DNA of 64,000 nt from Cyrtodaria siliqua (GCA_037043455.1 JAWPHD010002623.1:184342-248341); one strand, 5' to 3'. Positions 12,384-25,089 are shown, counted from the first letter of the stretch. Numbers and translations are program-made. Notes: generated by a model from the sequence alone, not told the origin.

Positions 12384-12787
12384 CTGGAAACATGGAAATA
12401 AGCAGTGCTTACACACAAAACAAACAGATTATGTAAAAAAACATGCCAAACATATTGCAAGAAGAAAACAGCCTACTAAACTATATTTCAAGTGAAATGG
12501 TGGAAACAAGCCTCACTGGCAGGAAAGCCAGATGAAAATGTATAAATCAGCAGAATATGATTAGCATACAATACAAGGGTGTAAAGTAAAACACAGTATT
12601 CTAAACGGCTAAACAACTTATTAAATACTATAAAGAAAACAATTCACTATCAGGTAAATTTAACATCCCAAATAAGTTGACCTCAATTCAATGTTTTGAA
12701 CATCTTATACATTTTCTTACTATAGTCAACAGTTTAGATACACATGTTCAGAGTTCAGTCTTAAAATTAAACATTTATTTGATGAGA

Positions 12788-12862
12788 TTTCGAGGTGTAA
12801 ACGCGAAACGCGAAACTATTGTAACTCAATTTAAATAAAGAAACAAGATACAATACTTTTGC
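12788..12862. repeat. short inverted-repeat element, copy B
   Basis: 'cgcgaaactattgtaact' followed after an A-rich stretch by 'gatacaatacttttgc', matching the element at 5,601-5,655. Confidence 0.55.
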
Positions 12863-13689
12863 ATTGAGCCAAGATAAGAATATTCTATACTTATCATAAT
12901 GGTAATTACGACCAGTGATTATGGTGTTATGGTTAGTTGTGCAGGATGGTTAGTCATTACGTCACGCAGGAAATCAGTTAAACATGTAATTCTCTGATTT
13001 TTACAGATTCAACAATTTTAACGAACAGTTTTATGACATTGAACTAACAAATTGAAATGGGAGGTAAGTAACAAAGCTAAGAAATATCATGATAAACTAT
13101 ATCTAATTAATCTAAAACTTAGCATTTAACACAATTGGCTTTATTATTAGACATGACATTCAACAGTACCATAATGACAGCATACAAACTGTAATAACAA
13201 TGGTAAGACTGAAAAGTCTGTACAAAATACAGATAACAACAAATGTACAAAAAATAAAAATAAGACTTTTTAAACATAGAATTCAAAATGTTTGCAAAAA
13301 AGAAAAAAGAAGCAGGCATAGCAAGTGAGATCCCATCTCTAATTAAATATCACAAATGAACCCAGACTATGCAACCTTGACCTTCTCATATTGATACAGT
13401 ATGTACACGTTTGCCAATGACTATATGAATGCAAAGTTTGATCAATAAAATGAAAAAGTGATAGGGCATGTTAAGTTTTAGATGGGTGCACATACTATTT
13501 ATTCAAGCACAACCAGATGGACAGACATAATTATTATTAAATGGCCATTTAAAAAAAATTGTTTCTGATCATGTTTGAATGAAATTCCAAAGATGTAACT
13601 GAATAAATGAAATTGATCATTTTTCAGTTTTAGTATAGTAAAACAAACTGGACCTGTCAAGTCTGGTTTTAATACTCTTTAGCAAAAGG

Positions 13690-14520
13690 ACAGAGATGAG
13701 GATATATCTAGCTGGGCCTGATTAGTGTCCTCATCCCTTTAGCAAGGGCCGAGACACAGCTATTGAAGTCTTAGTGTCCTCATTCCTTTAGCAAGGGCTG
13801 GGACACAGCTATTGAAGTCTTAGTGTACTCAGTCCTTTAGCAAGGTCCGGGACACATCTACTGAAGTCTTAGTGTCCTCATTCCTTTAGCAAGGGCTGGG
13901 ACACAGCTACTGAAGTCTAAGTGTCCTCATTCCTTTAGCAAGGGCTGGGACACAGCTACTGAAGTCTTAGTGTACTCATCCCTTTAGCAAAGGCCGGGAC
14001 ACAGCTACTGAAGTCTTAGTGTACTCATCCCTTTAGCAAGGGCTGGGACACAGCTACTGAAGTCTTAGTGTCCTCATCCCTTTAGCAAGGGCTGGGACAC
14101 AGCTATTGACGTATTAGTGTACTCAGCCCTTTAGCAAGGACCGGGACACAGCTACTGAAGTTTAAGTTTAATCATCCCCTTAGCAAGGACCGGGACACAG
14201 CTACTGAAGTATAAGTTTAATCATCCCTTTAGCAAGGGCCAGGACACTGCTATTGATGTCTTAGTGTACTCAGCCCGTTAGCAAGGGCTGGGACACAGCT
14301 ATTGAAATATAAGTTTAATCATCCCCTTAGCAAGGGTCGAGGCACAGTAATGACCGATCAAACTGGGCCTGGTTAGTGTACTCATTCCTTTAGCAAGGGC
14401 CGGGATGAAACTATCAAGTTTTAGTTAGTACTAACTCCTTAAGGGCAGGGAAACTGTGATGACATTTCAAATAGGGCTGGGTTAGTGTACTCATCCCTTT
14501 AATAAGGGCTAGGAAACAGA
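13690..14520. repeat. 49-bp tandem repeat array
   Basis: Unit built on 'cctttagcaagggctgggac' and 'acagctactgaagtcttagt'. Consecutive 'agcaagg' occurrences at 13,741, 13,790 and 13,839 give a 49-bp period. About 14-16 copies, with the last ones diverged. Confidence 0.92.
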
Positions 14521-14805
14521 TGATGACAGATCAAATTGGTTAAACAGTATCACTCGATTAGTATTTCATGCTATGGAATGCTTAAAATAGTTACAGATAA
14601 TACATGCATGCAAAGACTAAATGACACAGAACATTGATCGGATATAAAAGTCGTCCCGGAACAGTGGCACTCTCCCTGCAATTGCTTACAAACGAATACT
14701 AATACATGCATAAATAAATGAGTAAATAGGCACTAAAGATAAACACGATGCCGGTACATTACACAATGTGTACAATATCCGTTAAATACGCGTGCATGTG
14801 TTTAC

Positions 14806-15030
14806 CTTTGTTCAACTGAGGCTCTGGAGAGGGTACTCTCTCTAACTCGGGCTCAGTAGAGGGGACCTCAGGTTCTCTCTCGACCTCGGGCTCAGTAGAG
14901 GGGACCTCAGGGGCCCGTTTTAATTCAGCCTCAACTCCCAATGCCTCGATGCGAAACAATGCCGATTCCTCCGTCTTCTTTTTTTCTTCGACAATTGCAT
15001 CTTCCCCAACAGAGCCTGTGTCATCCAGCT
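14806..15030 (-). CDS. ANK: ankyrin exon 14: Pro/Glu-rich tail with internal repeat
   Basis: The 225 bp, phase 1 to phase 1, encode LDDTGSVGEDAIVEEKKKTE, then LFRIEALGVEAELKRA, then two tandem copies of a 13-residue unit around EVPSTEPE(V/L)ER and a PSPEPQLNK end. The copies are 39 bp apart in DNA (CTCGGGCTCAGTAGA on the plus strand at 14,846 and 14,885), so the duplication is recent and in frame. The acceptor is CATTTTTAG and the donor is AAAG|GTAAACAC. It is likely disordered. No domain is recognised. Confidence 0.87.
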
Positions 15031-15715
15031 CTAAAAATGTTCGTTACAGTTTTTATAACTACAATATTGTTAATACAACATAAACCGGCTTATCCCAGAA
15101 CTTCACACAGATTCTCAAGTGCTGAAAAGACTATCCTTTTTCATTCTTTCTTCTTTCTTTTACAAAATGACACAAGCATTAATAAGTGAAAAGCTACAAT
15201 ACAAAGCTGCATTGGATGCATAATAAACTAATGCCCTTCAAACATTCTTACATGAAAAAGCACAATAAGAACAGCTGATCTCTCATTCAAAGGCCGAAGC
15301 ATTTACTCATCTATAGATATCTTTTAATAAGCTATTTTTTATTTAATAAAGGCCTTCCAAGTTACAAAATGCAATAGGTACATACAATTTATTTTTTCAA
15401 GTTCTGTTTTACCTTCAATTTAAATATATATTTTATATAATAATTGTTTAGTGTGACGTTAAATGGCTTTTCACCCATGCAAGACTTAAATAATTTGATA
15501 TTATTGGTTAGTATTATTTTTCTGGGTAATGGTATTTTAGTGTGGATAAAATAATTTTAATTAACTATAATAATTGTGATTTTAAGTTTTGCCATAGTAT
15601 AGCTGCTTCAGTCGCAAAGTTTGCTTAATTGCAAAGCGATGCCATTAAAGAGTCACATGACTAGTATACTGTCGCAGAACGGCCCTTGTTGACTCAGCAG
15701 GGTAAATGAAGTATA

Positions 15716-15832
15716 AATATATTCAACTTGCCATTTAGTTGTTTTAATTTTTAAATGGATATCATTTGCAAATTTTAAACACCCGAGTTCCCGGTTTGAA
15801 TCCCCGCTGAGCCAACAATATATTCAACTTGC
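15716..15832. repeat. 85-bp insertion between 16-bp direct repeats
   Basis: 'aatatattcaacttgc' occurs at 15,716-15,731 and 15,817-15,832. The intervening 85 bp ends in a box B-like ggtttgaatccccgc. This looks like a small retroposed tRNA-like fragment with its target duplication. Confidence 0.55.
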
Positions 15833-16134
15833 TATAAATCGTGACAAACAAAATGTGAAGTTTATCTGTGAGATTAAACTCAAAATGTGAGTTTCTGTAC
15901 AAGGAAATAAGAATTTACACTCAAAAACGTGAGTTATAACATAAATTGTGGAATAAAACAATCAACAAAAACCATGCACGGTAGTAGACATACAGGGCGC
16001 ACTGTTTTCAAGATAAAAAGTCTTAGCAAGTAATTTAAGACTACCGATATATTTACAGACAGCAATCCAATTTGCATGCATAAATACTAATCTGTCTGCA
16101 GGCTTTAAACTGTGGAGTTTATAAGAAAATTGAA

Positions 16135-16312
16135 GAGTACATGTGCAGCAGACGGTCTTTGATGTAAATGCAAACAGAAAAAGACAGTTGATCGATCAGA
16201 ATCAACCAAGTCCCCTGCACGTGCAGAGTACCTGTGCAGCAGACGGTCTTTGATGCAAATGCAAACAGAAAAAGAGTTGATCGATCAGAATCGACTAAGT
16301 CCCCTGCACAGT
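16135..16312. repeat. 91-bp direct duplication
   Basis: 'tgtgcagcagacggtctttg' and 'gttgatcgatcagaatc' each occur in two tandem copies (16,135-16,225 and 16,226-16,312) that differ at a few bases. Confidence 0.85.
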
Positions 16313-18063
16313 GCTTACTTTAGATAATAATGGATCTCCCTATGTTAACCAGGACTACTGTGTAAATAACTTCCGCTATGCTGGCAATGTCCGCTATGCT
16401 AACCATGTACAAATTACGTTTATTTCATCTGATTCTGAAGTTTATTTTCATCCAGTCAAATATCTATGACTTTCTAGACTTTAAAGGGATTGTTGTTCTA
16501 AATTCCCATAAACGGCATATTGATAAATATCATTTAAAGCAAAGAAAGTCTCTGCAAATTAAAGCAAAACTATTAGATGACCATATAATACATGATTACC
16601 CTTAAGTATAGTTATTTTTAAACCATTTATAAATATTCCATATATATGGTAATTTAGAACTAAGATGTCATAATTCTCAAAACGGCAGCTTCCATGTCCC
16701 TCTTAGAACCTTTGAAATGGTCATATCATCTTGGTTTATTATCCCATTTTGATAATTCTTTTTTAAGTTTTTTTTCGGAACTCTCAATAATAACGACTGA
16801 GGCTATATGCCCACATTCCCTTTATTTACAGATATAGGACAATCTTTAGTACCATAACCCAGACAGTGCCAGCATAGACTGTCCATGTATTACCCAAATA
16901 AGCACAAAGGTCATCATTAACCTTTGTAACAGGTGAATGTTTGTGTTTCATGTTTTATCTTAAACTAGTATACAGAATAAGGCATCTAACTAAAATACAT
17001 GCATGACGTTAACCTTTGTAACAGGTGTATATTTCTGTTTCATGTTTTATCTTAAACTCATAACTGAAAAACATGCATGACATTACAAAGTGCCATAAAA
17101 TACATTATCATACCAAAAATACAGATTCAGCCATATTAGACACACAGCAATTGGGTGGGAGCCTTTCCACAATTCAAAATCACAATTTAAGTTTCAAAGA
17201 GTGAGTTACTTCCCTTTACTACAATTTATTAAGTTAATATTTTAAACAAGTTTGGCTTTACACAAATAACACAGACTTATTTTTTCAAAAAATTATAAAT
17301 TTTGCGTGAAAAGATATCAAAATTGCCGTGTGTATATTTAATGTCTGATAAAGTATGTACCATGACCAGGTATACAAAAACTGAAGTCAATTAATGACAA
17401 ACCAAAAATCTAGACATCAAATGTATTTCATTTACCTCACGACTTCACAAAGGTAATCTTTTTGATATTTGAGTTACCAATAACATACTGGATTCAAATC
17501 ACCATTGAAAAGCATTTTTTTTTTAATGCGACACAAATTGGAATTAATTCATTTGTCCATTGGAAATGTAAATTACATATCATTCCATTTTTAGGAAACT
17601 ATTTAAGAAACTATGTTTACTAAAGAGGAAAGATCCATAGGATTAAGTCATTAAACAAAAGAAGCCTCGAGATTTCCTGAAATACACCATTAATTTATAT
17701 ATATATATATATTCAATACAGAGGTGTTACAGTTTAACACATTAATGGGTAATATATATGTTACGGGTGTTCAATTATTGCATTCAGAAAGTGTTAACAG
17801 TCTGAACACATACTGGTAAATGGGTATACATGTTACTTTTCAGAAGTGTTACCATTTAACACACAGGGTAAAGGAATACAACCAAATTTATGATATAATT
17901 TTACATACTGGAGTAGATAGTACAAACATTAGTGCCACAACACATTTGCCACAACAACTATGCTACTAAATCGACAGTGTTAGTAAACAACCATCCCATC
18001 ATGCTAAATTACAAATGGCTGACCACTTTCAAAATGGCCACCATTTGTTTTTCAAATCAATAC

Positions 18064-18249
18064 CTTCTTGTTTATTCTGAGCGTAACGACTTTCACGCTC
18101 GTCCTCCAATCTATCCAATTGCATGATTAGATCGAGGTAGGCCTCTTTCTTTTTATCACTAAGTTCAAGAGGTTCTTCAGATTCCTGGGCGACTCGTCGT
18201 CGCTCATCTATTTCGGCTATTATGTCATCCGAGATTGAAAGATTGTCTC
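18064..18249 (-). CDS. ANK: ankyrin exon 13: coiled-coil tail segment
   Basis: The 186 bp, phase 1 to phase 1, encode 61 full codons: DNLSISDDIIAEIDERRRVA, then SDKKKEAYLDLIMQLDRLED and ERESRYAQNKQE. The charged heptad-like pattern (I..I..I, Y.D.I.QLDRLE) predicts helix or coiled coil. The acceptor is CCCGCTAACCAG and the donor is GAAG|GTATTGATT. No family motif is visible. Assignment is from the open frame, the splice sites and the matching phase with exons 12 and 14. Confidence 0.87.
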
Positions 18250-20405
18250 CTGGTTAGCGGGAATAAACGGAATTGGTTTACTTTTACTAACAGTGTAACA
18301 AAACACCTTCATTAATTTTTTTAGCATCTATGGTTTGATGTTTTCAACACATTTTGCAGATGCTATCCTGCCATCCGCAATAATATCATTATCTACATAC
18401 AATGTATACATGTGTTTAATCCACGGTCAGCCTGGTATTTTGCATATTTACTCTTTCCAGTAATTGTAGATGACAATGATATGATAATTATATTGCTACG
18501 CTCGACGATGAATTAATGAATGGTTTGTATAATGATGATGGTTACTGAACACTCTACGACCACATATTCATTAGCTGTACCATACAATAACTGACAACAG
18601 ATACACGTATGACAAAACTCTAAAAGCCAGAGGACAAACCACGTCCACATTAACAATCCACTCAATTCATGCACATTTTTTTATGTTGCTATTCATCAGA
18701 TTTGTAAGTTTTTCACCTGGGTTGTGTAGTTACCGGGGTACGTTATACATTTTTGTGTTGTTCTCGATAATATATTTTTAGCATTTTCAAAATTATAAAA
18801 AAAAAAAATCTTCTTTTTTCCAACAGAAACTCTGGGTTTTTTCCCACGGACTCCTTTTTCAAAAATAAAGTTTTTGTCCAACATTAAGAAACACTACAGT
18901 TTCTTAAAATTTAGAAAATAAACATAACACAAAAATGGGGCATACAAGAATTATCTCTGTCAGTTTCCTTCACGGACTGATACACCTTATGGAAAGTAAT
19001 TAAACCCTTACGTTTTTTTTCTTTACGGACTCCACGACTACAGAAACTATCAATACAAGACAGGTAACTCTTACATATTTTCTTTCTTTCTTTTCGTGAT
19101 TTCCAAAACTTCTAGACATTTTATTTCTTTCTGTGTTTTTCAAAACTTCTATGATTAGATTTCAATGTTTTCAGTACTGCAAACTGACATAATATCTGCA
19201 CGAAAGGAAGTGTCCAACTTTCATGTATTGTATAAACATATTTATAGGTTAAGAGTTACCTTCCCTTGAGAGTTCGTTCTTAAAAAACACTTTAGTATAG
19301 ACAACTGTACACACATATACTAGACAGATAATATGAATAAAGTAAGTATGGGTGACATTCTAATGAAGTAAATGATCAATGAAACTAGATTCCTGCTTAT
19401 TTATGCATTCTTAAACTAAGCTACACTAATACATAAATGTGATTCAAAGTCGATGCATTCGAGGTGTATTTCTAGACCAGCTTTTTGTAAACCAAAGTTA
19501 AAGGAAACTTTTTCCACAATTCATTTAAACATTTTATTCACAAAACAGAAATGTGTAACACTAATATGACCCTCCAACACTAAGGCACGGTCTAGAGCTG
19601 CACTGAATGAAAGGGCTTTGCCAACAACTTTTATTATGGCCCTTGCTTATTTCATTATAATTCAACTTGTGTCAAGTACCATTCAGGTCGAGGAAGCATT
19701 GTTATAAAATTGCCTATACATTAATGTAATCATGACACTGCCAACAGCAGGATGCAGTGCCATTAATGTGCAGCTTTTATGCAGCTTTAAAACATTCCGA
19801 GATAGTTACACAATAGCTACAGCCAAATATTGTAACATCAACTGCCCATTGTTCATGCGTCACGTATCAAAAGATATGTCTTATATCAAGGCCCGCCCTG
19901 AGAAGGATGTTATCAACTCTTGTAGAAATGATACAGGATGCTTTCATCAGAAAAATGATCAATTCAGTCATTCAGGCCTTCAGCCATAATACAAATATTA
20001 CAATTATATTGTAGTAAACGTCTAAGGTAACTATTTGCTATACAAATACAATAAAACAAATTCTTGTCACACATATATGATATTACAAATATAAAGAGGT
20101 CCAATCAAAATTGTATGGAAAACAGAAGTTTTATTTCAAAGATTTAGTTATCTCCCTTTATTGTAATGTGACATGATATAAGTTGAAATTATATGTTAAA
20201 GTTGAACATCATTATTGCTACCTGTCATATTAAAAGCATTTTACCCGTTCAATTTTTTTTTGTTTGATTGATATTATTGTGTTTTACGTCATTATCAACA
20301 CATGTAAGGTTATATATGACGGTCATTTTTTTTGTGGTGAATGCAGACCACCCACTTTTCCTGTTCAAATTTATGCAATATATAAAATAGGTTATATTTT
20401 CTCAC
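18250..20405 (-). other. ANK: intron 12 of ankyrin gene
   Basis: Apart from a truncated SINE-B tail at 20,262-20,365, I see only AT-rich sequence. Small frames at 18,696-18,884 and 19,732-19,989 carry no motif. Confidence 0.65.
20262..20365 (-). mobile_element. truncated SINE-B (3' part)
   Basis: 'gtgttttacgtcattatcaa', 'ggttatatatgacggtca' and 'cagaccacccacttttcctg' match the element at 52,690-52,935. The tRNA head is missing. Confidence 0.65.
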
Positions 20406-20496
20406 CTTCAGCAGTTGCTTTTGTTGCCTCGAGACTATATTTTTTCTCCCCTTCACTCGAAATAGAACCTGTATCCTCATTGGCTGATTCTGATTC
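20406..20496 (-). CDS. ANK: ankyrin exon 12: acidic tail
   Basis: A 91 bp exon encoding ESESANEDTGSISSEGEKKY and then SLEATKATAE. It is supported by phase (0 in, 1 out), by an acceptor ATTTTAAAG|GAATCA and by a donor GAAG|GTGAGAAA, with acidic Ser/Glu composition like the ankyrin tail. No domain is recognised, so the call rests on splice and phase continuity rather than homology. Its acceptor lies only some 25-30 bp from the edge of the 2.1 kb 31-bp minisatellite. Confidence 0.8.
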
Positions 20497-20524
20497 CTTT
20501 AAAATATGAAGAACTCATTGATAG

Positions 20525-22620
20525 AATGCATAAATGTGGTTTGTGATAGATATCAGGCAGTGTGATGTGGACTGTGATAGATATCAGACAGTGTGATGTG
20601 GCTTGTGATAGATATCAAATAGTGTGATGTGGGCTGTGATAGATATCAGACAGTGTGGTGTGGGTTGTGATATATGCCAGGCAGTGTGATGTGGGTTGGG
20701 ATAGATACCAGGCAGTGTGATGTGGGTTGTGGTAGATACCAGACATGTGATGTGGGTTGGGATAGATACCAGGCAGTGTGATGTGGGTTATGGTAGATAC
20801 CAGGCATGTGATGTGGGTTGTGGTAGATACCAAGCATTGTGATGTGGGTTGTGACAGATACCAGGCAGTGTGATGTGGGTTGTGATAGATACCAGGCAGT
20901 GTGATGTGGGTTGGGATAGATACCAGACAGTGTGATGTTGGTTGTGATAGATACCAAGCATTGTGATGTGGGTTGTGATAGATACCAGACATGTGATGTG
21001 GGTTGTGGTAGATACCAGACATGTGATGTGGGTTGTGGTAGATACCAAGCATTGTGATGTGGGTTGTGACAGATACCAGGCAGTGTGATGTGGGTTGTGA
21101 TAGATACCAGGCAGTGTGATGTGGGTTGGGATAGATACCAGACAGTGTGATGTTGGTTGTGATAGATACCAAGCATTGTGATGTGGGTTGTGATAGATAC
21201 CAGACATGTGATGTGGGTTGTGGTAGATACCAGACATGTGATGTGGGTTGTGGTAGATACCAAGCATTGTGATGTGGGTTGTGACAGATACCAGGCAGTG
21301 TGATGTGGGTTGTGATAGATACCAGGCAGTGTGATGTGGGTTGGGATAGATACCAGACAGTGTGATGTTGGTTGTGATAGATACCAAGCATTGTGATGTG
21401 GGTTGTGATAGATACCAGACATGTGATGTGGGTTGTGATAGATACCAGGCAGTGTGATGTGGGTTGTGATAGATACCAGGCAGTGTGATGTGGGTTGTGG
21501 TATATACCAGGCAGTGTGATGTGGGTTGTGGTAGATATCAAACAGTGTGATGTGGATTGTGATAGACTCCAGTGTGATAGATACCAGGTAGTGTGATGTG
21601 GGTTGTGATATATACCAGGCACTGTGATGTGGGTAAGTGGGTTGTGATAGATTCCAGGCAGTGTGATGTGGGTTGTGATATAGTCAAGACAGTGTGATGT
21701 TGGTTGTGATAAGATTCCAAGCAGTGTGATGTGGGTTGTGGTAGATACCAGGCAGTGTGATGTGGGTTGTGATAGATTCCAGGCAGTGTGATGTGGGTTG
21801 CGATAGATACCAGGCAGTGTGATGTGGGTTGTGATATAGTCAAGACAGTGTGATATTGGTTGTGATAAGATTCTAAGCAGTGTGATGTGGGTTGTGGTAG
21901 ATACCAAGCAGTGTGATGTGGGTTGTGATAGATACCAGGTAGTGTGATATGGGTTGTGATAGATACCAGGCAGTGTGATGTGGGTTGTGATAGATACCAG
22001 GCAGTGTGATGTGGGTTGTGATAGATACCAGGCAGTGTGATGTGGGTTGTGATAGATACCAGGCAGTGTGATGTGGGTTGTGATAGAAACCAGGCAGTGT
22101 GATGTGGGTTGTGATAGATACCAGGTAGTGTGATGTGGGTTGTGATAGATTCCAGGCAGTGTGATGTGGGTTGTGATAGATACCAGGTTGTGTGATGTGG
22201 GTGTGTGGGTTGTGATAGATACCAGGTAGTGTGATGTTGGTTGTGATAGATACCAGGCAGTGTGTGATGTTGGTTGTGATAGATACCAGGCAGTGTGATA
22301 TGGGTTGTGATAGATACCAGGTAGTGTGATGTGGGTGTGTGGTTTGTGATAGATTCAAGGCAGTGTGATGTGGGTTGTGGGTTGTGATATAGTCCAGACA
22401 GTGTGATATTGGTTGTGATAGATTCCAGGCAGTGTGATGTGAGTTGTAGTAGATAACAGGCAGTGTGATGTGGCTTGTGATAGATACCAGGCTGTGTGAT
22501 GTGGGTTGTGGTAGATACCAGGCAGTGTGATGTGGATTGTGGTAGATACCAGGCCATGTGATGTGGGTTGTGGTAGATACCAGGCAGTGTGGTGTGGGTT
22601 GTGATATATATCAAACAGTT
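20525..22620. repeat. 31-bp minisatellite with 215-bp higher-order repeat
   Basis: About 65-70 copies of a ~31-bp unit (gtgatgtgggttgtgataga then taccaggcagt). The segment starting 'tggtagataccaagcattgt' recurs at 20,821, 21,036 and 21,251, an exact 215-bp higher-order period of about seven units. 31 is not a multiple of 3 and the minus strand has few stops, so long overlapping open frames (up to 430 codons) appear in all minus frames. These are artefacts. Confidence 0.96.
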
Positions 22621-23436
22621 GTTTGCTGAAATATTACACTAGAAATCATTACCTGTATTTGAAAATGTTAATTTCCATTACCTTAACCAGGAACTGTTGA
22701 TGACTGGTATATTTTCACCTGATGAATATGACTATATCAGGGTATGAGTATACCATCAAGGATTCTACAATATGTTTTAGGCCTTTGGTGATGACCCTCT
22801 CTATTATTAACTAAAATTCTAATGGAACTAATTATATAGAAATTCACAAAATTCCAAGTAGTCTGATATAAAGGCAAAATAGCAGTTGCCTTTATCCTAC
22901 CTAAATCTCATTAGAATTTAACAATGAACAAATCCAGTTCTAAATTATTTTATTTTTTTCAACACTGAAAAAATAAATCCATTCTTAAATGTTATTATTA
23001 TGTTGTTTTTGTTATATTTTTTTTTATTTTTTTTTAAATACTGAAAAATATAGAAATGTGCAAAAAAATGGTTTGGTGCATACAAATATTTGGCATTATA
23101 AATCATAAACTGTACACTTTCTACATGTAAACCTGCAAAACAAATGTATTATGCAAAGACCAAAATATATATATGTTGGGGGAAAAAATAGTTTAAAAAA
23201 AAAGTCATAGCTTCCATGATCCAGGAAGATAAGTTGGTCTCCCATGCATCATCACATGCTGCAGATAAGCAAAACAGGCAAATAGCTTAACAAAGGTAAA
23301 CAACTCAACACAGATAAACAACTAAACACAGGTTAACAACTTAGCACAGATAAACAACAGGTAAACAACTTAACATAGGTACACCACTAGACATAAATAA
23401 ACAACCTACTTAATACAACTACACGGCACAATAACT

Positions 23437-23690
23437 GAATTGAATGTTGTTTAACGGCTCATCAACACATAGGTTATTTAGAGCCGCCCCAGAGAGGGGA
23501 ATGATACATAGGAATCCGGGAACCGTGCCATACTCTTATCAAATAGATTCCAATGGTTCTTTAACGTGCTCGGAGGATAGACCGATACACTGGACCGCCC
23601 GGTTTACGTCCCCATCCGACGGACGATGCTAAGGGAAAGTGTCTTGCCCAAGAACACACCGACGGAACTCGGGTTCAGCCAATTAGAATG
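23437..23690 (-). mobile_element. SINE-A, 5'-truncated
   Basis: Minus-oriented copy of the element at 55,049-55,372: 'gaattgaatgttgtttaacg', 'tctttaacgtgctcggagga' and 'ggaaagtgtcttgcccaaga'. It stops before the tRNA head. Confidence 0.85.
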
Positions 23691-25089
23691 CAGGAAAATT
23701 ACTAAAGTACATTATAATGGGACTTGCTCTCTCAGGACAGGAGTTCATTTCTCCAGAAAATACTTTATTTACATGGGTGTAGGTAGATCATAACAAACTT
23801 CATTGTTGTTTTTCAACAATGTTAGACAAGTCGAGCGAAACATACACGTTCACACATTACTACTGTGTATTTTTAGGCTGTTTTTATAGCCAATATTGCA
23901 ATGGCCATATTCACAATGCCAAAACATATATTTTTCCCCCAAAAAACACTCAGAAAAGTATCAAAAGTTTGACAAGTAATGAGTATGAAATGCTTTTAAA
24001 TGCAGCTGTTGATCATGTTTACTGTAAACAGTATGAAAGATACAATTATGAAATGAATGTTTTATTGTTTTGTTTACCAATTTTATGAACAATTGCGCTG
24101 TAATTCCCAAATCTGACGGTATAGGCTACGTTCCCAAAATATAGAAAAACAAACAATGCACTACCATGGACAATTTCAGATTTTCAGTGGAATACCTTGT
24201 TTATGAATTCTTCAGTATCCTGAATTTGACATCTTAGTTCTGATGCAAAATACATGTTTAATATTTCAATTTGACTGATAAAGAAACTCTGTGACACTCG
24301 TTTCATATTGTCTATAGCCATGAATCTTTGTTGAAAATACTGTATTTTAATGAATAAGACAACTTAAGACAATTGAAACCACTTTACCAATATAACAAAT
24401 ACAAAATAATGTTAAGTTCTGTTAATGGTTTTCACAGAAACAAGCAAAGCTTTAAAACACTGTCTACTTACAAAGAATTAACAAAAAATTGTGACACTTG
24501 CTTCTTCAGTTTTAGTTGTCTCCCTTTGTGAGACATTAAGTTTTGTAATTGGCAGGAGCAGTGAGGTATCAACCATTATAACTACCAAAATGCCGCAATA
24601 ACACAATCAATAAACAATGTTACAACTACACAATAACTATTTTATGGCAAATGCATCAGGCCAAGGTGGTCTGGCTTCTCATCTTTGAAAACACATTTTG
24701 ATACATTAGAACACAATCTAATAACACTGGATCACAATCCACAAATAAGCGCATAAAGGAACTGACATGGCATAGCAGGGTGTCAAAGAGACAAAGAATG
24801 AAAGGGGAAGAACTCTCACCTCCAAGTCATCATGGATCTATAGGGTTAGAGAACATGCAAAATGAATTCTAAGGGATATGTTACATTGGATAGATTGCAA
24901 ACAAAGCATTGCAGGAAGACCAAACTTACACTCTATTTTCCTTACCTACAGTCTATTTTCCTTACCTACACTCTATTTTCCTTACCTGCACTACACCACG
25001 TTTTTAGTAATTATTTTACAATAGGAAAACACTGCAATCTTGATGTAAGTTAAATATTGTTTTGATAATTAACAAAGGCGTAAGAACAA

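Larger units (their letters stand above)
12384..14805 (-). other. ANK: intron 14 of ankyrin gene
   Basis: Holds the hairpin repeat at 12,788-12,862 and the 49-bp array at 13,690-14,520. The remainder is AT-rich with no supported feature. Confidence 0.7.
15031..18063 (-). other. ANK: intron 13 of ankyrin gene
   Basis: Holds an 85-bp insertion flanked by 16-bp direct repeats (15,716-15,832), a 91-bp duplication (16,135-16,312) and an AT dinucleotide tract near 17,696-17,711. 'gtaacaggtg(a/t)at' segments at about 16,925 and 17,020 also look duplicated. Nothing else is supported. Confidence 0.65.

Noticed and set aside
20615..22614. Long minus-strand open frames (430, 358, 258 codons) that might be a giant or repeat-domain exon of ankyrin
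   Set aside because: They are translations of a 31-bp minisatellite open in all three frames. The encoded His/Pro/Thr repeat has no ankyrin character and frames change with every indel.
23444..23632. 62-codon plus frame
   Set aside because: It lies wholly inside a SINE-A copy.
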